The translations under genes were made by a program, and so were the position numbers. A stretch of DNA of 61,347 bases from Paranoxybacillus sp035645275 (GTDB lineage: Bacteria; Bacillota; Bacilli; Bacillales; Anoxybacillaceae): contig DASQMX010000012.1 in the NCBI GenBank assembly GCA_035645275.1, positions 1-61,347 of the forward strand, given 5' to 3'. The notes under the pieces were generated by a model. The model saw only the letters and a list, made by a program, of their open reading frames with translations. It searched no databases and was not told the DNA's origin. Below, in pieces: positions 1 to 8,284 of this stretch; position 1 is the stretch's first letter, and each line of letters starts with the position of its first letter.

Positions 1-124
1 TACTTTTCGCACGCTTGAGCCAGTCGTAATACCCACTTCTTGAAACACCGAGCACTTGACACATCTTCACCACACGAAATTCGTTTCGGTGTTGAAAAAT
101 AAATGCGTAAATTACTTCTGGTTT
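1..124 (-). CDS. IS3-family transposase OrfB, N-terminal fragment
   Basis: The minus-strand frame, -1 relative to orfA, reads about 41 residues including FIFQHRNEFRVVKMCQVLGV and then SRSGYYDWLKRA. This is the conserved start of IS3/IS150-type OrfB, ahead of its DDE integrase core. It has no clear independent start and would be made as an OrfAB fusion by -1 frameshifting at the A-rich site near 145-152. The catalytic domain lies beyond the left edge, so intactness is unknown. Confidence 0.75.
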
Positions 125-402
125 CTGGTGAAGATGCCTAATGCCTTTTTTAGGATCGCTAATTCCTCCTCCAACTCTTGATTACGACGGCGTAACTCGA
201 TGATTTCTTGATTTTGTGGCTTGATGTTGCCTGAACCTACAAAACTCGTTCCATTGCTTTCTTTGTATTCTTTGACCCAACGGTGAAGAGTGTTGTAAGC
301 CAAACCTAACTCTTTTGCCACTTGGGCGATGGACTTGTCCCCCTCGAAGCATAACTCAACTGCTTGAATCTTGTATTCTTGATCAAATGTTCTCTTTTTC
401 AT
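112..402 (-). CDS. IS3-family transposase OrfA (helix-turn-helix)
   Basis: This 96-residue protein has an N-terminal HTH of the Tnp_1 type (about residues 8-45, with SIAQVAKELGLAYNTLHRWV) that binds the IS ends. A leucine-rich coiled coil follows (residues 68-92, ELRRRNQELEEELAILKKAL) for multimerisation. Length and layout are normal for IS3 OrfA. The slippery A-AAA-AAG lies in the last codons. The gene is intact and divergently oriented to the CPBP gene it interrupts. Confidence 0.9.
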   Translation of the reverse strand: MKKRTFDQEYKIQAVELCFEGDKSIAQVAKELGLAYNTLHRWVKEYKESNGTSFVGSGNIKPQNQEIIELRRRNQELEEELAILKKALGIFTRNQK

Positions 403-480
403 GATTGGACAACCTCGAACCTATTGTAATTAAGTTTATTATAGTCTCTCTGTTCTCCGTGTCCAATTTTTAGACTAACA

Positions 481-749
481 TCATAATTCTCCGACAAACA
501 TTCGCACTCATATTTTTGAAAGATTTTCATTTGGGAGTAGGAACTACAATCTTTCTTTGTACGCTTATATATGCAATCAATCATATCACCTTTGGTTTGT
601 CCGTTGTTATACAAAAAATTATGAGCGGACTAATTTATACTACCCTTTATTATATTTCTGGATTGGCAATTATAATCCCAATTATTGCCCATGCAACACA
701 AAACCTAGCCTTATTGGCGTTGTCTCAAAAAGGTGAGAGACATGGATAA
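481..749 (+). pseudogene. CPBP-family intramembrane protease, C-terminal remnant cut by the IS
   Basis: The open frame continues in phase from the IS edge (about 481) to the stop at 747-749. It encodes hydrophobic segments with YAINHITFGL, which matches the second conserved CPBP/Abi motif (the N/F-x-x-x-H region of these proteases), and a further helix ending in IIAHATQNL, the usual third motif. The first motif, EExxxR, is missing and would lie on the far side of the IS, so this copy is inactivated. Its 3' end overlaps the start of the next CPBP gene by 8 bases, which suggests an original translationally coupled operon. A start at 516 (TTG) exists but has no good ribosome site. Confidence 0.75.
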
Positions 750-1497
750 ACATATCGTTCAATACGTATTCTTTCTGCTCTTTGTGTTAGTGTTTACTGT
801 TTACTGGGGTAAAGCTATGACTCTTTGTAAAAATAGCAAATTTATTAATTCATTCACACGTTTTTTAATGAGGTATTCTAGAAGTCAGTTTGATCCAATC
901 AAGTTCTATACAATGATGGTTCTCTATGCCGTTATAAGTTTAATGGGAACCATTATATTGCATGTAGCTTTCGGTTTTAACATTTTCCGATATTTACCTA
1001 TGGAAGTGAAATACATAGTGTATATTTTTATTGATTTTGTTGCTCAATTATCCCTATCAAGCATGATTCTATTTATTATTAGTGCTGTTAAAACCAATAT
1101 TAACTGGTTTAAAGTTATTCAGGAAATTACTTGGGTGAACCTTATGTCTAATATGCCGAAAGCATTGCGACCGATTTATCCACTTTTGGGTGCGTCCTTT
1201 GAAGAAATCTTTTTCAGAGGAACGGTTTTTATGATTCACATAACTTATTTTCCGGAGATGGGGATAATTCTGCCGATTATCCTTGTAACAGGTTTTTTTG
1301 TTCTTCAACAAATGTTAAACACTGAAACGACTATTCAAGGTGTTGTAATTTCTATAGGAGCTATTGTTATTTCTGTCATTGGCTGTCTTTTAATCTTATA
1401 TACTGGAAGTTTTTTACCATCTCTGATATGCCATTTGTTGTTTGTAATTTTCTATCTAGGTGGTTCTGATTCGCGCGAGACATCTCATTCTATGTAA
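742..1497 (+). CDS. CPBP-family intramembrane metalloprotease (Abi-like)
   Basis: The protein has about 251 residues and is strongly hydrophobic, with some seven predicted helices. It carries the EEIFFRG motif (EExxxR, about residue 154), the catalytic Glu pair of CPBP/Abi proteases. The later His motif is weak: SLICHLLF near the C-terminus could supply it. I prefer ATG 742 over GTG 733 because AAGGTG at 729-734 is correctly spaced only for the ATG. CPBP proteins near ABC exporters often act in bacteriocin self-immunity or peptide maturation; here that role is inference from context. Codon use is AT-rich like the rest of the cassette. Confidence 0.75.
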   Translation: MDKHIVQYVFFLLFVLVFTVYWGKAMTLCKNSKFINSFTRFLMRYSRSQFDPIKFYTMMVLYAVISLMGTIILHVAFGFNIFRYLPMEVKYIVYIFIDFVAQLSLSSMILFIISAVKTNINWFKVIQEITWVNLMSNMPKALRPIYPLLGASFEEIFFRGTVFMIHITYFPEMGIILPIILVTGFFVLQQMLNTETTIQGVVISIGAIVISVIGCLLILYTGSFLPSLICHLLFVIFYLGGSDSRETSHSM

Positions 1498-1543
1498 GAT
1501 ATTTAAAAAGATAATGATAATAAGGAAGGAGTTGAAAAGTACA

Positions 1544-2452
1544 ATGATCATAGAAGTAAAAGATTTAGTTGTAGAGTACAAAGGTGTGCGAGTGGTAGAC
1601 CATGTAAGTTTTTCTGTCGAAGAAGGAGAAATTTTTGGAATGATTGGTCCGAATGGAGCAGGAAAGACTACGACGATTGAATGCATTGAGGGAATAAGAG
1701 AAAATTATTCAGGGAGTATTCGTGTCCTAGGACTGAATCCGCAAGTTGATAGGAAGAAGCTGTACAACCTGATAGGGGTTCAACTCCAAGAAACTTCATA
1801 TCAGGACAAAATCAAGGTGTGGGAAATTTGTAAGATGTTCTCCTCTTTCTATGCAAATCCTTTACCGTATGAGAGTTTGTTGAATGATTTCGGCATCTAT
1901 GACAAAGTTAACTCATACGTATCCAAGTTGTCTGGTGGTCAAAGACAAAAGTTAGCGATTATCCTTGCTTTGATAGCAAATCCCAAAATTATCTTTTTAG
2001 ATGAGCTTTCAACTGGTCTGGATCCTCAAGCGAGACGTTCTATGTGGGACTTGATTAAGGGACTGCAAAAGGATGGAAAAACTATCTACATGACAACACA
2101 CTTTATGGATGAAGCAGAATACTTATGTAATCGTATCGCAATTATGGACAAAGGCAAAGTTGTGGCGGTTGATACAGTGGAGAACCTTATTAAGAGATTC
2201 GGATTAGAAGAAACTGTTGTACTTAAGTCGGATGAACTGAATCTTGATGAAATAGAAAGAATTGAAGGAGTTACTAGCCTTGAAAGAAAAGGTTCAGAAG
2301 TTTATGTAAAAGGAAGAGAAACTAATTTGGTTCATAATATTTTGAGTTATTTGAGCAATAATCAAATTGGATATAGTGACCTGAAGGTGATTCAACCGGC
2401 TCTTGAAGATGTTTTCCTTAAGATAACAGGTAAGAAATCGGAGGGAATGTAA
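1544..2452 (+). CDS. ABC transporter ATP-binding protein
   Basis: The 302-residue ATPase has Walker A GPNGAGKTT (residues 35-43), signature LSGGQRQK (about 133-140), Walker B IIFLDE and the switch region TTHFMDEAE. The last 80 residues resemble the extension of DrrA/CcmA-type exporters. ATG 1544 has AAGGAAGGA upstream at 1523-1531. The stop overlaps the permease start (TAATG), so the two are translationally coupled. It would power export or membrane extraction of a lipid, drug or peptide; the substrate cannot be read from sequence. Neighbouring CPBP proteins make a bacteriocin/peptide role plausible. Confidence 0.92.
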   Translation: MIIEVKDLVVEYKGVRVVDHVSFSVEEGEIFGMIGPNGAGKTTTIECIEGIRENYSGSIRVLGLNPQVDRKKLYNLIGVQLQETSYQDKIKVWEICKMFSSFYANPLPYESLLNDFGIYDKVNSYVSKLSGGQRQKLAIILALIANPKIIFLDELSTGLDPQARRSMWDLIKGLQKDGKTIYMTTHFMDEAEYLCNRIAIMDKGKVVAVDTVENLIKRFGLEETVVLKSDELNLDEIERIEGVTSLERKGSEVYVKGRETNLVHNILSYLSNNQIGYSDLKVIQPALEDVFLKITGKKSEGM

Positions 2453-3195
2453 TGAAAATGTTATATAATATTACATATATTGAGTTCAAGTTGTTCTTAA
2501 GGACATTTGTGAACGTCTTTTTCTCTCTAGTTTTCCCATCGATGATGCTTCTTATCTTTGGAGGAATCTACGGTAATGAGCCATCCGACATGTTTCAAGG
2601 ACATGGGACTATTGATATTTCCGTTCCAGCGTATATAGGAATGATTATTGCAGTGACTGGGATTATGAGTTTGCCCTTGTCGGTGAGCGGTTATCGTGAG
2701 AGGAAAATTCTTAAGCGGCTGAAAGCAACTCCAATTAATCCTTTTTCCATCCTCCTATCCCAGATTTTAATCAATTTCATTATGACAGTTTTGGGAATGG
2801 TTATATTATTTTTTGTTGGTAAAATTGTCTTTGAACTGAATTTTATGGGAGATTTTTATGACGTGTCAGTCGCATTTATCCTATCTACCTTAAGTATTTT
2901 TTCCATTGGGTTTGTTATTGCGAGTTTTTCTCCAAATATGAAGTTTGCTTCGGCTATTGCAAACATCGTGTATTTCCCTATGCTCTTTCTAACAGGGGCC
3001 ACATTGCCTCTAGAAATTATGCCGGAATTAATGGTTAATATTTCTAAAGTAATTCCACTTACCTATGCTGTGGAGCTACTAAAAGGTGTTTGGATAGGTA
3101 AAGATTTATCTGAATTTTCAAAGGAAATTTTAGTTCTATGCGGCATTTTGGCTGTATGTACAACTATTTCCGTCAAAAAATTCAAATGGGAGTAA
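2452..3195 (+). CDS. ABC-2 type transporter permease
   Basis: A 247-residue membrane protein with six predicted helices and the ABC-2 fold: a long first extracellular loop after helix 1, then a conserved central block (SVSGYRERKILKRLKATP) just before the helix 3 region that contacts the ATPase. It overlaps the ATPase gene by one base. Together they form a two-gene half-exporter that presumably dimerises. No accessory MFP or leader-peptidase gene is present, and no precursor peptide gene is visible downstream. The substrate is unknown. Confidence 0.9.
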   Translation: MKMLYNITYIEFKLFLRTFVNVFFSLVFPSMMLLIFGGIYGNEPSDMFQGHGTIDISVPAYIGMIIAVTGIMSLPLSVSGYRERKILKRLKATPINPFSILLSQILINFIMTVLGMVILFFVGKIVFELNFMGDFYDVSVAFILSTLSIFSIGFVIASFSPNMKFASAIANIVYFPMLFLTGATLPLEIMPELMVNISKVIPLTYAVELLKGVWIGKDLSEFSKEILVLCGILAVCTTISVKKFKWE

Positions 3196-3231
3196 TTTAT
3201 AGGAAATAAATTATTAACAGGAGGCGTTTCT

Positions 3232-3906
3232 ATGCAAGAAGAAAGGCTTAGTTTACCTGAAGAATTTTCCCTCTTAGCACTCGTTCAAAAGTCAGGATAT
3301 TTCGAAGGGAAAATATTCCAAGCGGTGGAATTCTATACAACTGTCTCATGTGTTATGGAACTATTTTATAGAGGTATGCTGATGGAAAAAGACCAAAAAC
3401 TAGTGCTGGTTGAGTCAAAAAGGACCGGATTAGAGTTTCTAGATGTTATATTGGATATATTTTCTAAAAAAAATAAAAATAAAAGCTTACTCAATTGGAT
3501 GATTAACCTTTCCACTAGAGGTTTGCGTACAAGGCATCATATTGCCGATCACTTAGTTCAAAAAAAAATTCTGAGGCCTGTGAGAAAACGAGTCCTTTAT
3601 GTAATTCCTGTTAAGAGTTTATTAGAAGTTAAACCTGGGATAAGGGAGGAAATTTTGGAAAGGATGCGAGAAAAACTCTTAGGATGCGTCCCGGTGGATG
3701 AACAGACGCTAGGTTTAGCACTCTTAATGAAACAGGCTGGGGTATTAAGGCGTTATTTTCTAGAACAGGATCTTTCGAAGATAGAGGATACATTTCAAAG
3801 ACTTCAAAATGAGGGAATAGGCAATATTTCCTTTCAGCTAGTTGAGACAATTAACTCAGCTTATAAAACCTTAGGGGCGACTAAGTGGGAGTCATTAGGT
3901 ATGTGA
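3232..3906 (+). CDS. GPP34 (GOLPH3/Vps74-like) family protein
   Basis: This 224-residue, mostly helical protein starts LSLPEEFSLLALVQKSGYF, which resembles the opening of the GPP34 domain (usual form LxEELxLLAL, as in GOLPH3, Vps74 and bacterial relatives). The length and the predicted C-terminal helical bundle fit a full single domain. GOLPH3/Vps74 bind phosphoinositides and glycosyltransferase tails; bacterial members have no settled role. The start at 3232 has GGAGG at 3220-3224. It sits 36 bases after the ABC permease on the same strand and is probably co-transcribed. The assignment rests on motif memory rather than a search. Confidence 0.7.
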   Translation: MQEERLSLPEEFSLLALVQKSGYFEGKIFQAVEFYTTVSCVMELFYRGMLMEKDQKLVLVESKRTGLEFLDVILDIFSKKNKNKSLLNWMINLSTRGLRTRHHIADHLVQKKILRPVRKRVLYVIPVKSLLEVKPGIREEILERMREKLLGCVPVDEQTLGLALLMKQAGVLRRYFLEQDLSKIEDTFQRLQNEGIGNISFQLVETINSAYKTLGATKWESLGM

Positions 3907-3926
3907 ATGGAATTAAAGTAGACTTT

Positions 3927-3952
3927 GCATGATTGGACACCTCAAACGTATC
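3927..3952 (+). repeat. short relic resembling the IS3 orfA leader
   Basis: CATGATTGGACA followed by CCTCAAAC closely resembles the sequence just upstream of the orfA start at 401-420 (CATGATTGGACAACCTCGAAC), in the same orientation. This may be a footprint of a related IS at the right edge of the cassette, but about 20 bases is weak evidence. Confidence 0.3.
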
Positions 3953-4019
3953 CTTTTTTTGTTTTATAAAAATTTTTGTGTATTTTTTACAATCTCAAAG
4001 CCATTCCAAATCAAAGGTT

Positions 4020-4057
4020 AAAGCGTAAGACTGGCTACAGGTCCTTACGCTTTTTTA
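4020..4057. terminator. Rho-independent terminator
   Basis: Perfect 10-bp inverted repeat AAAGCGTAAG / CTTACGCTTT with a 14-nt loop, followed by a T run. It closes the cassette transcript ending at 3906 and sits immediately upstream of the PepSY promoter. Confidence 0.85.
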
Positions 4058-4059
4058 TT

Positions 4060-4092
4060 TTTCACTATATTTTCACTTTTCTTCTTTAGAAT
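4060..4092 (+). promoter_or_regulatory. promoter with paired TTTCAC boxes for the PepSY gene
   Basis: Two TTTCAC boxes 11 nt apart (4060, 4071) and a -10-like TAGAAT (4087-4092). The 33-nt block matches 28 of 33 positions with the block before the HtrA gene (4626-4658). Reiterated TTTTCAYA-type octamers are, as I recall, the CssR-dependent signal of B. subtilis htrA/htrB; assignment to CssRS is inference. Confidence 0.6.
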
Positions 4093-4105
4093 CTTACCAA
4101 CAAAT

Positions 4106-4588
4106 ATGAAAAAAATGTGGCAAGCACATTTATGGATTGGATTAATTACATCTGTTTTCTTGCTTATGGAAGCTATTACAGGGCTATTATTAGCAGAACC
4201 TTGGTTGATCGGGCAGCCCAAAGGAGAGCCTATGTTTATGCAAGGTGCAGAACACGGGCCAATTTCATCGGGCATGGCTCAACAAGGGCCATCTTCGGCA
4301 AGAAATTTTGCAGAAGGAGAAAGTTCATCAAGTCCAGACTTCGAACAAAGAAGCTTCGGACCGAGAGAAGGCTTTAGAGGAGAAAGAGGAGGAAATTCAT
4401 TAGCCGGAATCATCCGCGGTCTCCATGAGGGGCGATTGGGAAACATCGATATCAGATGGGCGATTGATATTGCCGCCATCAGCATGATTTTCTTAACTTT
4501 ATCGGGCATCTATTTGTCCGTGAAATTGTTGCGGGCACAGAGCAAAAGCCGAAAGAAACGCTCGTTAAAGATAGCAGAAGGACAGTAA
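4106..4588 (+). CDS. PepSY-associated transmembrane protein
   Basis: A 160-residue protein with an N-terminal helix (WIGLITSVFLLMEAITGLLL, residues 10-29), a hydrophilic loop rich in Ser, Glu and Arg, and a second helix near residues 118-142. The opening KMWQAHLWIGL is typical of PepSY-associated TM proteins. The paired promoter ties it to the HtrA-like protease just downstream, so it may help sense or limit envelope proteolysis (inference). Oddity: the -10 box ends only 13 bases before the ATG and no ribosome site is visible, so the message may be leaderless. Confidence 0.7.
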   Translation: MKKMWQAHLWIGLITSVFLLMEAITGLLLAEPWLIGQPKGEPMFMQGAEHGPISSGMAQQGPSSARNFAEGESSSSPDFEQRSFGPREGFRGERGGNSLAGIIRGLHEGRLGNIDIRWAIDIAAISMIFLTLSGIYLSVKLLRAQSKSRKKRSLKIAEGQ

Positions 4589-4625
4589 TCGAACTTAAGA
4601 GAACCATCTTACGTTTGCATGTACG

Positions 4626-4658
4626 TTTCACCTTATTTTCACCGTTCTTTTTTAGAAT
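4626..4658 (+). promoter_or_regulatory. promoter with paired TTTCAC boxes for the HtrA gene
   Basis: TTTCAC boxes at 4626 and 4637 and TAGAAT at 4653-4658 repeat the arrangement seen before the PepSY gene. Transcription would start near 4665, leaving a normal leader with AAGGGGGAG at 4687-4694. Confidence 0.6.
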
Positions 4659-4701
4659 GAGGCCAGATAAAGCAAAACGAATGAAAAAGGGGGAGATTAA
4701 G

Positions 4702-5913
4702 ATGAGTTTACAAGAATATGAAAATAAAAATGCTCAACGTAAAAAAAGAAGATTTTTTCCATTTTTGTTTGGAGTGGTTTTTGGAAGCGCTGCAACTCTT
4801 TATGTTGCTTCTACTTTAGAAGAAAGTGAACTTATTTCATTGATTCACAATATAAAAAATGAACAAACAGCCGTCGTAGCGGAAGCGAAAACTTCGGAAA
4901 ATACGCTGCCGGTTCAGGAAGCTTCAAGCAGCTCAGACAATATGACGAATGCGATTGCGAATGTAACAGAAGCAGTTGTCGGCATCATCAACATTCAACA
5001 GCAAACGAACATTTATTCATCTCAGCCTCAAGAACAAGAAGCTGGTACAGGCTCAGGGGTTATTTTTAAAAAATCAGGAAACGACGCTTACATCGTCACA
5101 AATCACCATGTGATTGCAGGAGCTAACAAGGTAGAAGTATCCTTGGCGAGCGGTGAGAGAATCCCGGCAGAAATTGTAGGTGCCGATCCATTAACAGACT
5201 TAGCCGTATTAAAAATCGATGGCCAATATGTGAAAAAGACAGCGAGCTTCGGAGATTCGGCGAAGCTGCGCGTCGGTGAACCCGTAGCGGCGATCGGAAA
5301 CCCATTAGGACTAGATTTAGCAAGTACAGTTACGCAAGGGATTGTCAGCGGCAAAAGAACGATTTCCGTTTCTACTTCAGAAGGAGAATGGGATTTAGAT
5401 GTCATCCAAACCGATGCGGCGATTAATCCGGGAAACAGCGGCGGAGCATTGATTAATAGCGCTGGACAAGTCGTCGGAATTAATAGTCTTAAAATTTCAG
5501 AGACTGGTGTAGAGGGATTAGGATTTGCGATTCCAAGTGAAGATGTGAAGCCGATTGTGGAAGATTTATTACAATACGGAGAAGTGAAGCGGCCCTATCT
5601 TGGAGTCGGGTTGCGAAATGTAAGCGATTTTTCATCAGCAATTCGCCTTGAGCAGTTAAACTTGCCGGAAAAGGTAACGGAAGGTGTCATCATTACAGCC
5701 GTCGAGCCTTCTTCTCCAGCGGTGGAAGCGGGACTTCAAACAAAAGATGTCATCATATCTATAAATGGTACCAAGATAGATAATATCAGTGCATTAAGAA
5801 AATATCTTTATACGAAAACAAAAATTGGCGGACAAGTTAGCCTAGAGCTTTTCCGCGACGGAAAACAAATGAATGTCTCGCTTAAATTGAGCGAGCGTCA
5901 GGAGCGTCAATAA
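4702..5913 (+). CDS. HtrA/DegP-like membrane-anchored serine protease
   Basis: A 403-residue protein with a cytoplasmic basic start, one membrane anchor (about residues 18-37), a trypsin-like domain and a C-terminal PDZ domain (about 305-395). The catalytic triad is readable: His in IVTNHHVIAG, Asp in DPLTDLAVLK and Ser in NPGNSGGALI. It would degrade misfolded exported proteins at the outer face of the membrane. ATG 4702 is chosen because AAGGGGGAG is correctly spaced and the anchor then lies near the N-terminus. The shared promoter block suggests control by a secretion-stress regulator. Paralogues htrA, htrB and yyxA are hard to tell apart, so no symbol is given. Confidence 0.93.
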   Translation: MSLQEYENKNAQRKKRRFFPFLFGVVFGSAATLYVASTLEESELISLIHNIKNEQTAVVAEAKTSENTLPVQEASSSSDNMTNAIANVTEAVVGIINIQQQTNIYSSQPQEQEAGTGSGVIFKKSGNDAYIVTNHHVIAGANKVEVSLASGERIPAEIVGADPLTDLAVLKIDGQYVKKTASFGDSAKLRVGEPVAAIGNPLGLDLASTVTQGIVSGKRTISVSTSEGEWDLDVIQTDAAINPGNSGGALINSAGQVVGINSLKISETGVEGLGFAIPSEDVKPIVEDLLQYGEVKRPYLGVGLRNVSDFSSAIRLEQLNLPEKVTEGVIITAVEPSSPAVEAGLQTKDVIISINGTKIDNISALRKYLYTKTKIGGQVSLELFRDGKQMNVSLKLSERQERQ

Positions 5914-5949
5914 AGACACTGTTTCTTTAGAACAGTGTCTTTATTTTTT
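5912..5949 (+). terminator. Rho-independent terminator
   Basis: Strong inverted repeat AAAGACACTGTT / AACAGTGTCTTT followed by a long T run, directly after the HtrA stop. Confidence 0.92.
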
Positions 5950-6090
5950 TTAACAACTATTAGGGAATGCGGGTGGTTTTTCCAAACAGAAATTTTTAGT
6001 GTTTGGTACGATAACAGCATTTGGATCTTCCTTGCCTTATTTCTTTAGCTAATGAAATATTTAAAATTTTTACCTTAAATAGAAAAATTA

Positions 6091-6116
6091 TGAAACATTT
6101 TCTTGTTTGGGTCGTA
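6091..6116 (+). promoter_or_regulatory. sigma-W-type ECF promoter
   Basis: TGAAAC at 6091-6096 and CGTA at 6113-6116 with a 16-nt spacer match the B. subtilis sigma-W consensus. The downstream NfeD-flotillin pair corresponds to yuaF-floT, a known sigma-W operon in B. subtilis. Confidence 0.8.
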
Positions 6117-6153
6117 TTATTAATCGAACACGGGCTGAAAGGGGAAGATGGAG

Positions 6154-6711
6154 ATGTTCGGATATCCGCTTGAAACGATTTACTTATTTATGCTCATTGC
6201 AAGTGGTAGTTTGACCCTCATTTATATTGTGTTGAGCGATGTGTTAGATGGAATTTTTGATTTTCCCGATTTTCCCTTTTTAAGCCCGCAGGTCATTTTA
6301 TCTTTTCTTACTGTTTTCAGCGCCTCTGGATTTTTGTTCGAAAAATATACTGAATTTTCTAACTTGTTAATTAGTCTTGCCAGTGCTGGAATCGGCTTGA
6401 TGATCGTCATACTTTTGCATTTTTTTGTATTCATTCCGTTAAAGTCGGCAGAAACATCGCTTCATTATTCGGAAGGAGATTTGGAAGGACGCATTGCGAA
6501 AGTAATTGTGACTCTTCCGAAAGATGGATTTGGCGAGATTTTAATTCAAAGTAAAAGCGGTGCCATCTCGAAACCGGCGCAAAGCATGCAAAATGAAGAA
6601 ATTCCAGCTGGGACAGAAGTAGTCATCGTGGAGATGACAAAAGGCTTTGCGAAAGTAGCGAAATATCATCCATATCATTTCGAATTTGATTATAAGGGGG
6701 AATTGAAATGA
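6154..6711 (+). CDS. NfeD-family membrane protein (YuaF-like)
   Basis: A protein of about 185 residues with three membrane helices (residues 5-25, 40-60, 72-95) followed by a soluble OB-fold beta domain (EGRIAKVIVTLPKDGFGEIL onward), the typical short NfeD architecture. It partners flotillin in membrane microdomains. The stop overlaps the flotillin start by 4 bases. ATG 6154 is favoured over 6148 because AAAGGGG (6138-6144) is better spaced. Expression is predicted from the sigma-W-type promoter at 6091. Confidence 0.88.
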   Translation: MFGYPLETIYLFMLIASGSLTLIYIVLSDVLDGIFDFPDFPFLSPQVILSFLTVFSASGFLFEKYTEFSNLLISLASAGIGLMIVILLHFFVFIPLKSAETSLHYSEGDLEGRIAKVIVTLPKDGFGEILIQSKSGAISKPAQSMQNEEIPAGTEVVIVEMTKGFAKVAKYHPYHFEFDYKGELK

Positions 6712-8231
6712 TGCTGTTGCTTGTTGTCATTGGGGTTGTCGTCTTTTTGCTTGTCGGTCTCGTTGCGCTTTTCATTTTACGCTATCGTACAGTAGGTCCA
6801 GACGAAGCGCTCATTGTGACAGGAAGCTATCTTGGCAGTAAAAATGTTCATGTCGATGAAGCTGGGAATAAAATAAAAATCGTTCGCGGTGGCGGTACGT
6901 TTGTCTTCCCGATTTTCCAGCAAGCACAGCCGCTCAGTTTGTTGTCGATTAAACTCGATGTGCAAACGCCGGAAGTGTATACAGAGCAAGGCGTTCCCGT
7001 TATGGCGGACGGCGTGGCGATCATTAAAGTCGGCAGCTCGATTGGGGAGATTGCCACAGCCGCTGAGCAGTTTTTAGGAAAAACGAGACAAGACATGGAA
7101 AACGAAGCCAAAGAAGTGTTAGAGGGGCATCTTCGCTCCATTCTCGGCTCAATGACGGTAGAAGAAATTTATAAAAACCGCGATAAGTTCTCACAAGAAG
7201 TACAGCGCGTTGCTTCGCAAGATTTAGCGAAAATGGGATTAGTCATCGTATCATTCACGATTAAAGATGTACGCGACAAAAACGGTTATCTTGATTCCTT
7301 AGGTAAGCCGCGCATCGCGCAAGTCAAGCGTGATGCCGATATCGCAACAGCTGAAGCGGAAAAAGAGACGCGCATTAAGCGTGCGGAAGCGGATAAAGAA
7401 GCGAGAAAAGCGGAATTGGAGCGCCTCACGGAAATTGCTGAAGCAGAAAAAGTGAACCAGATGAAAATGGCAGAGTTCCGCCGTGAGCAGGATATCGCCA
7501 AAGCGCGTGCGGACCAAGCGTATCATTTAGAAGAGGCGAAAGCAAAACAAGAAGTCATCGAGCAACAAATGCAAATTAAAATCATTGAGCGGCAAAAGCA
7601 AATCGAACTCGAAGAAAAAGAAATTTTACGCCGTGAGCGCCAGTATGATTCGGAAGTGAAAAAGAAAGCCGATGCAGACCGTTATGCCGTCGAGCAGGCA
7701 GCCGCTGCAGAAAAAGCGAAGCAAATGGCCGAAGCAGACGCCCAAAAATACCGCCTCGAAGCGATGGCGAAAGCCGAAGCGGAAAAAGTGCGCATCGATG
7801 GATTGGCGAAAGCCGAAGCGGAAAAGGCAAAAGGGGAAGCAGAAGCTGACGTTATCCGCCTAAAAGGTTTGGCAGAGGCAGAAGCGAAGCAAAAGATTGC
7901 CGAAGCGTTCGAACAATACGGCAAAGCAGCGATTCTCGACATGATTTTAAAAATGCTTCCTGAATACGCAAAACAAGTGGCAAGCCCGCTTGCGAACATC
8001 GATAAGATTACGATTGTCGATACAGGAAGTAGCGACGCGAGTGGCGGAGCAAACAAAGTTACCAGCTATGCGACAAACTTAATGGCGACATTGCAAGAAT
8101 CGCTTAAAGCTTCTTCCGGCATTGACGTCAAAGAATTGCTTGAGAACCTCTCGGGAAAAGGCAATGTAAAAAACAGCATTGACCAATTAACGAAGGAAAT
8201 CGCTGAACAAAAGAAAACGAACGAAGAATAA
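6708..8231 (+). CDS. floT: flotillin (SPFH membrane scaffold protein)
   Basis: A 507-residue protein: one N-terminal hydrophobic segment (residues 2-25), an SPFH/band 7 domain (about 30-200, with EVLEGHLRSILGSMTVEEIY), then a long Ala/Glu/Lys-rich coiled coil (about 210-400, many AEAEK-type repeats) and a C-terminal flotillin tail. It organises functional membrane microdomains and helps recruit membrane enzymes. Length and adjacency to NfeD match B. subtilis YuaG/FloT. AAGGGGG at 6694 precedes the ATG. Confidence 0.94.
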   Translation: MMLLLVVIGVVVFLLVGLVALFILRYRTVGPDEALIVTGSYLGSKNVHVDEAGNKIKIVRGGGTFVFPIFQQAQPLSLLSIKLDVQTPEVYTEQGVPVMADGVAIIKVGSSIGEIATAAEQFLGKTRQDMENEAKEVLEGHLRSILGSMTVEEIYKNRDKFSQEVQRVASQDLAKMGLVIVSFTIKDVRDKNGYLDSLGKPRIAQVKRDADIATAEAEKETRIKRAEADKEARKAELERLTEIAEAEKVNQMKMAEFRREQDIAKARADQAYHLEEAKAKQEVIEQQMQIKIIERQKQIELEEKEILRRERQYDSEVKKKADADRYAVEQAAAAEKAKQMAEADAQKYRLEAMAKAEAEKVRIDGLAKAEAEKAKGEAEADVIRLKGLAEAEAKQKIAEAFEQYGKAAILDMILKMLPEYAKQVASPLANIDKITIVDTGSSDASGGANKVTSYATNLMATLQESLKASSGIDVKELLENLSGKGNVKNSIDQLTKEIAEQKKTNEE

Positions 8232-8245
8232 TCAAATACAATGGG

Positions 8246-8284
8246 AAAGCTGTCTTGATCAAAATCATCAGGACAGCTTTTTAT
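8246..8284 (+). terminator. Rho-independent terminator
   Basis: AAAGCTGTC(CT)GAT-type stem: AAAGCTGTC at 8246 pairs with GACAGCTTT near 8272, followed by TTTATT. It ends the nfeD-floT operon. Confidence 0.88.

Larger units (their letters stand above)
1..480 (-). mobile_element. IS3-family insertion sequence (5' part, cut by window edge)
   Basis: Two overlapping minus-strand frames, orfA (112-402) and the start of orfB (1 to about 124), give the classic IS3/IS150-group layout. The A-AAA-AAG slippery heptamer near 145-152, just before the orfA stop, fits the -1 frameshift that makes the OrfAB transposase in this family. The terminal repeat appears to lie at 461-480 (minus strand TGTTAGTCTAAAAATTGGAC). 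Coding of the interrupted CPBP gene resumes immediately after it. The exact end and any target duplication cannot be fixed because the other end lies outside the window. Confidence 0.85.
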
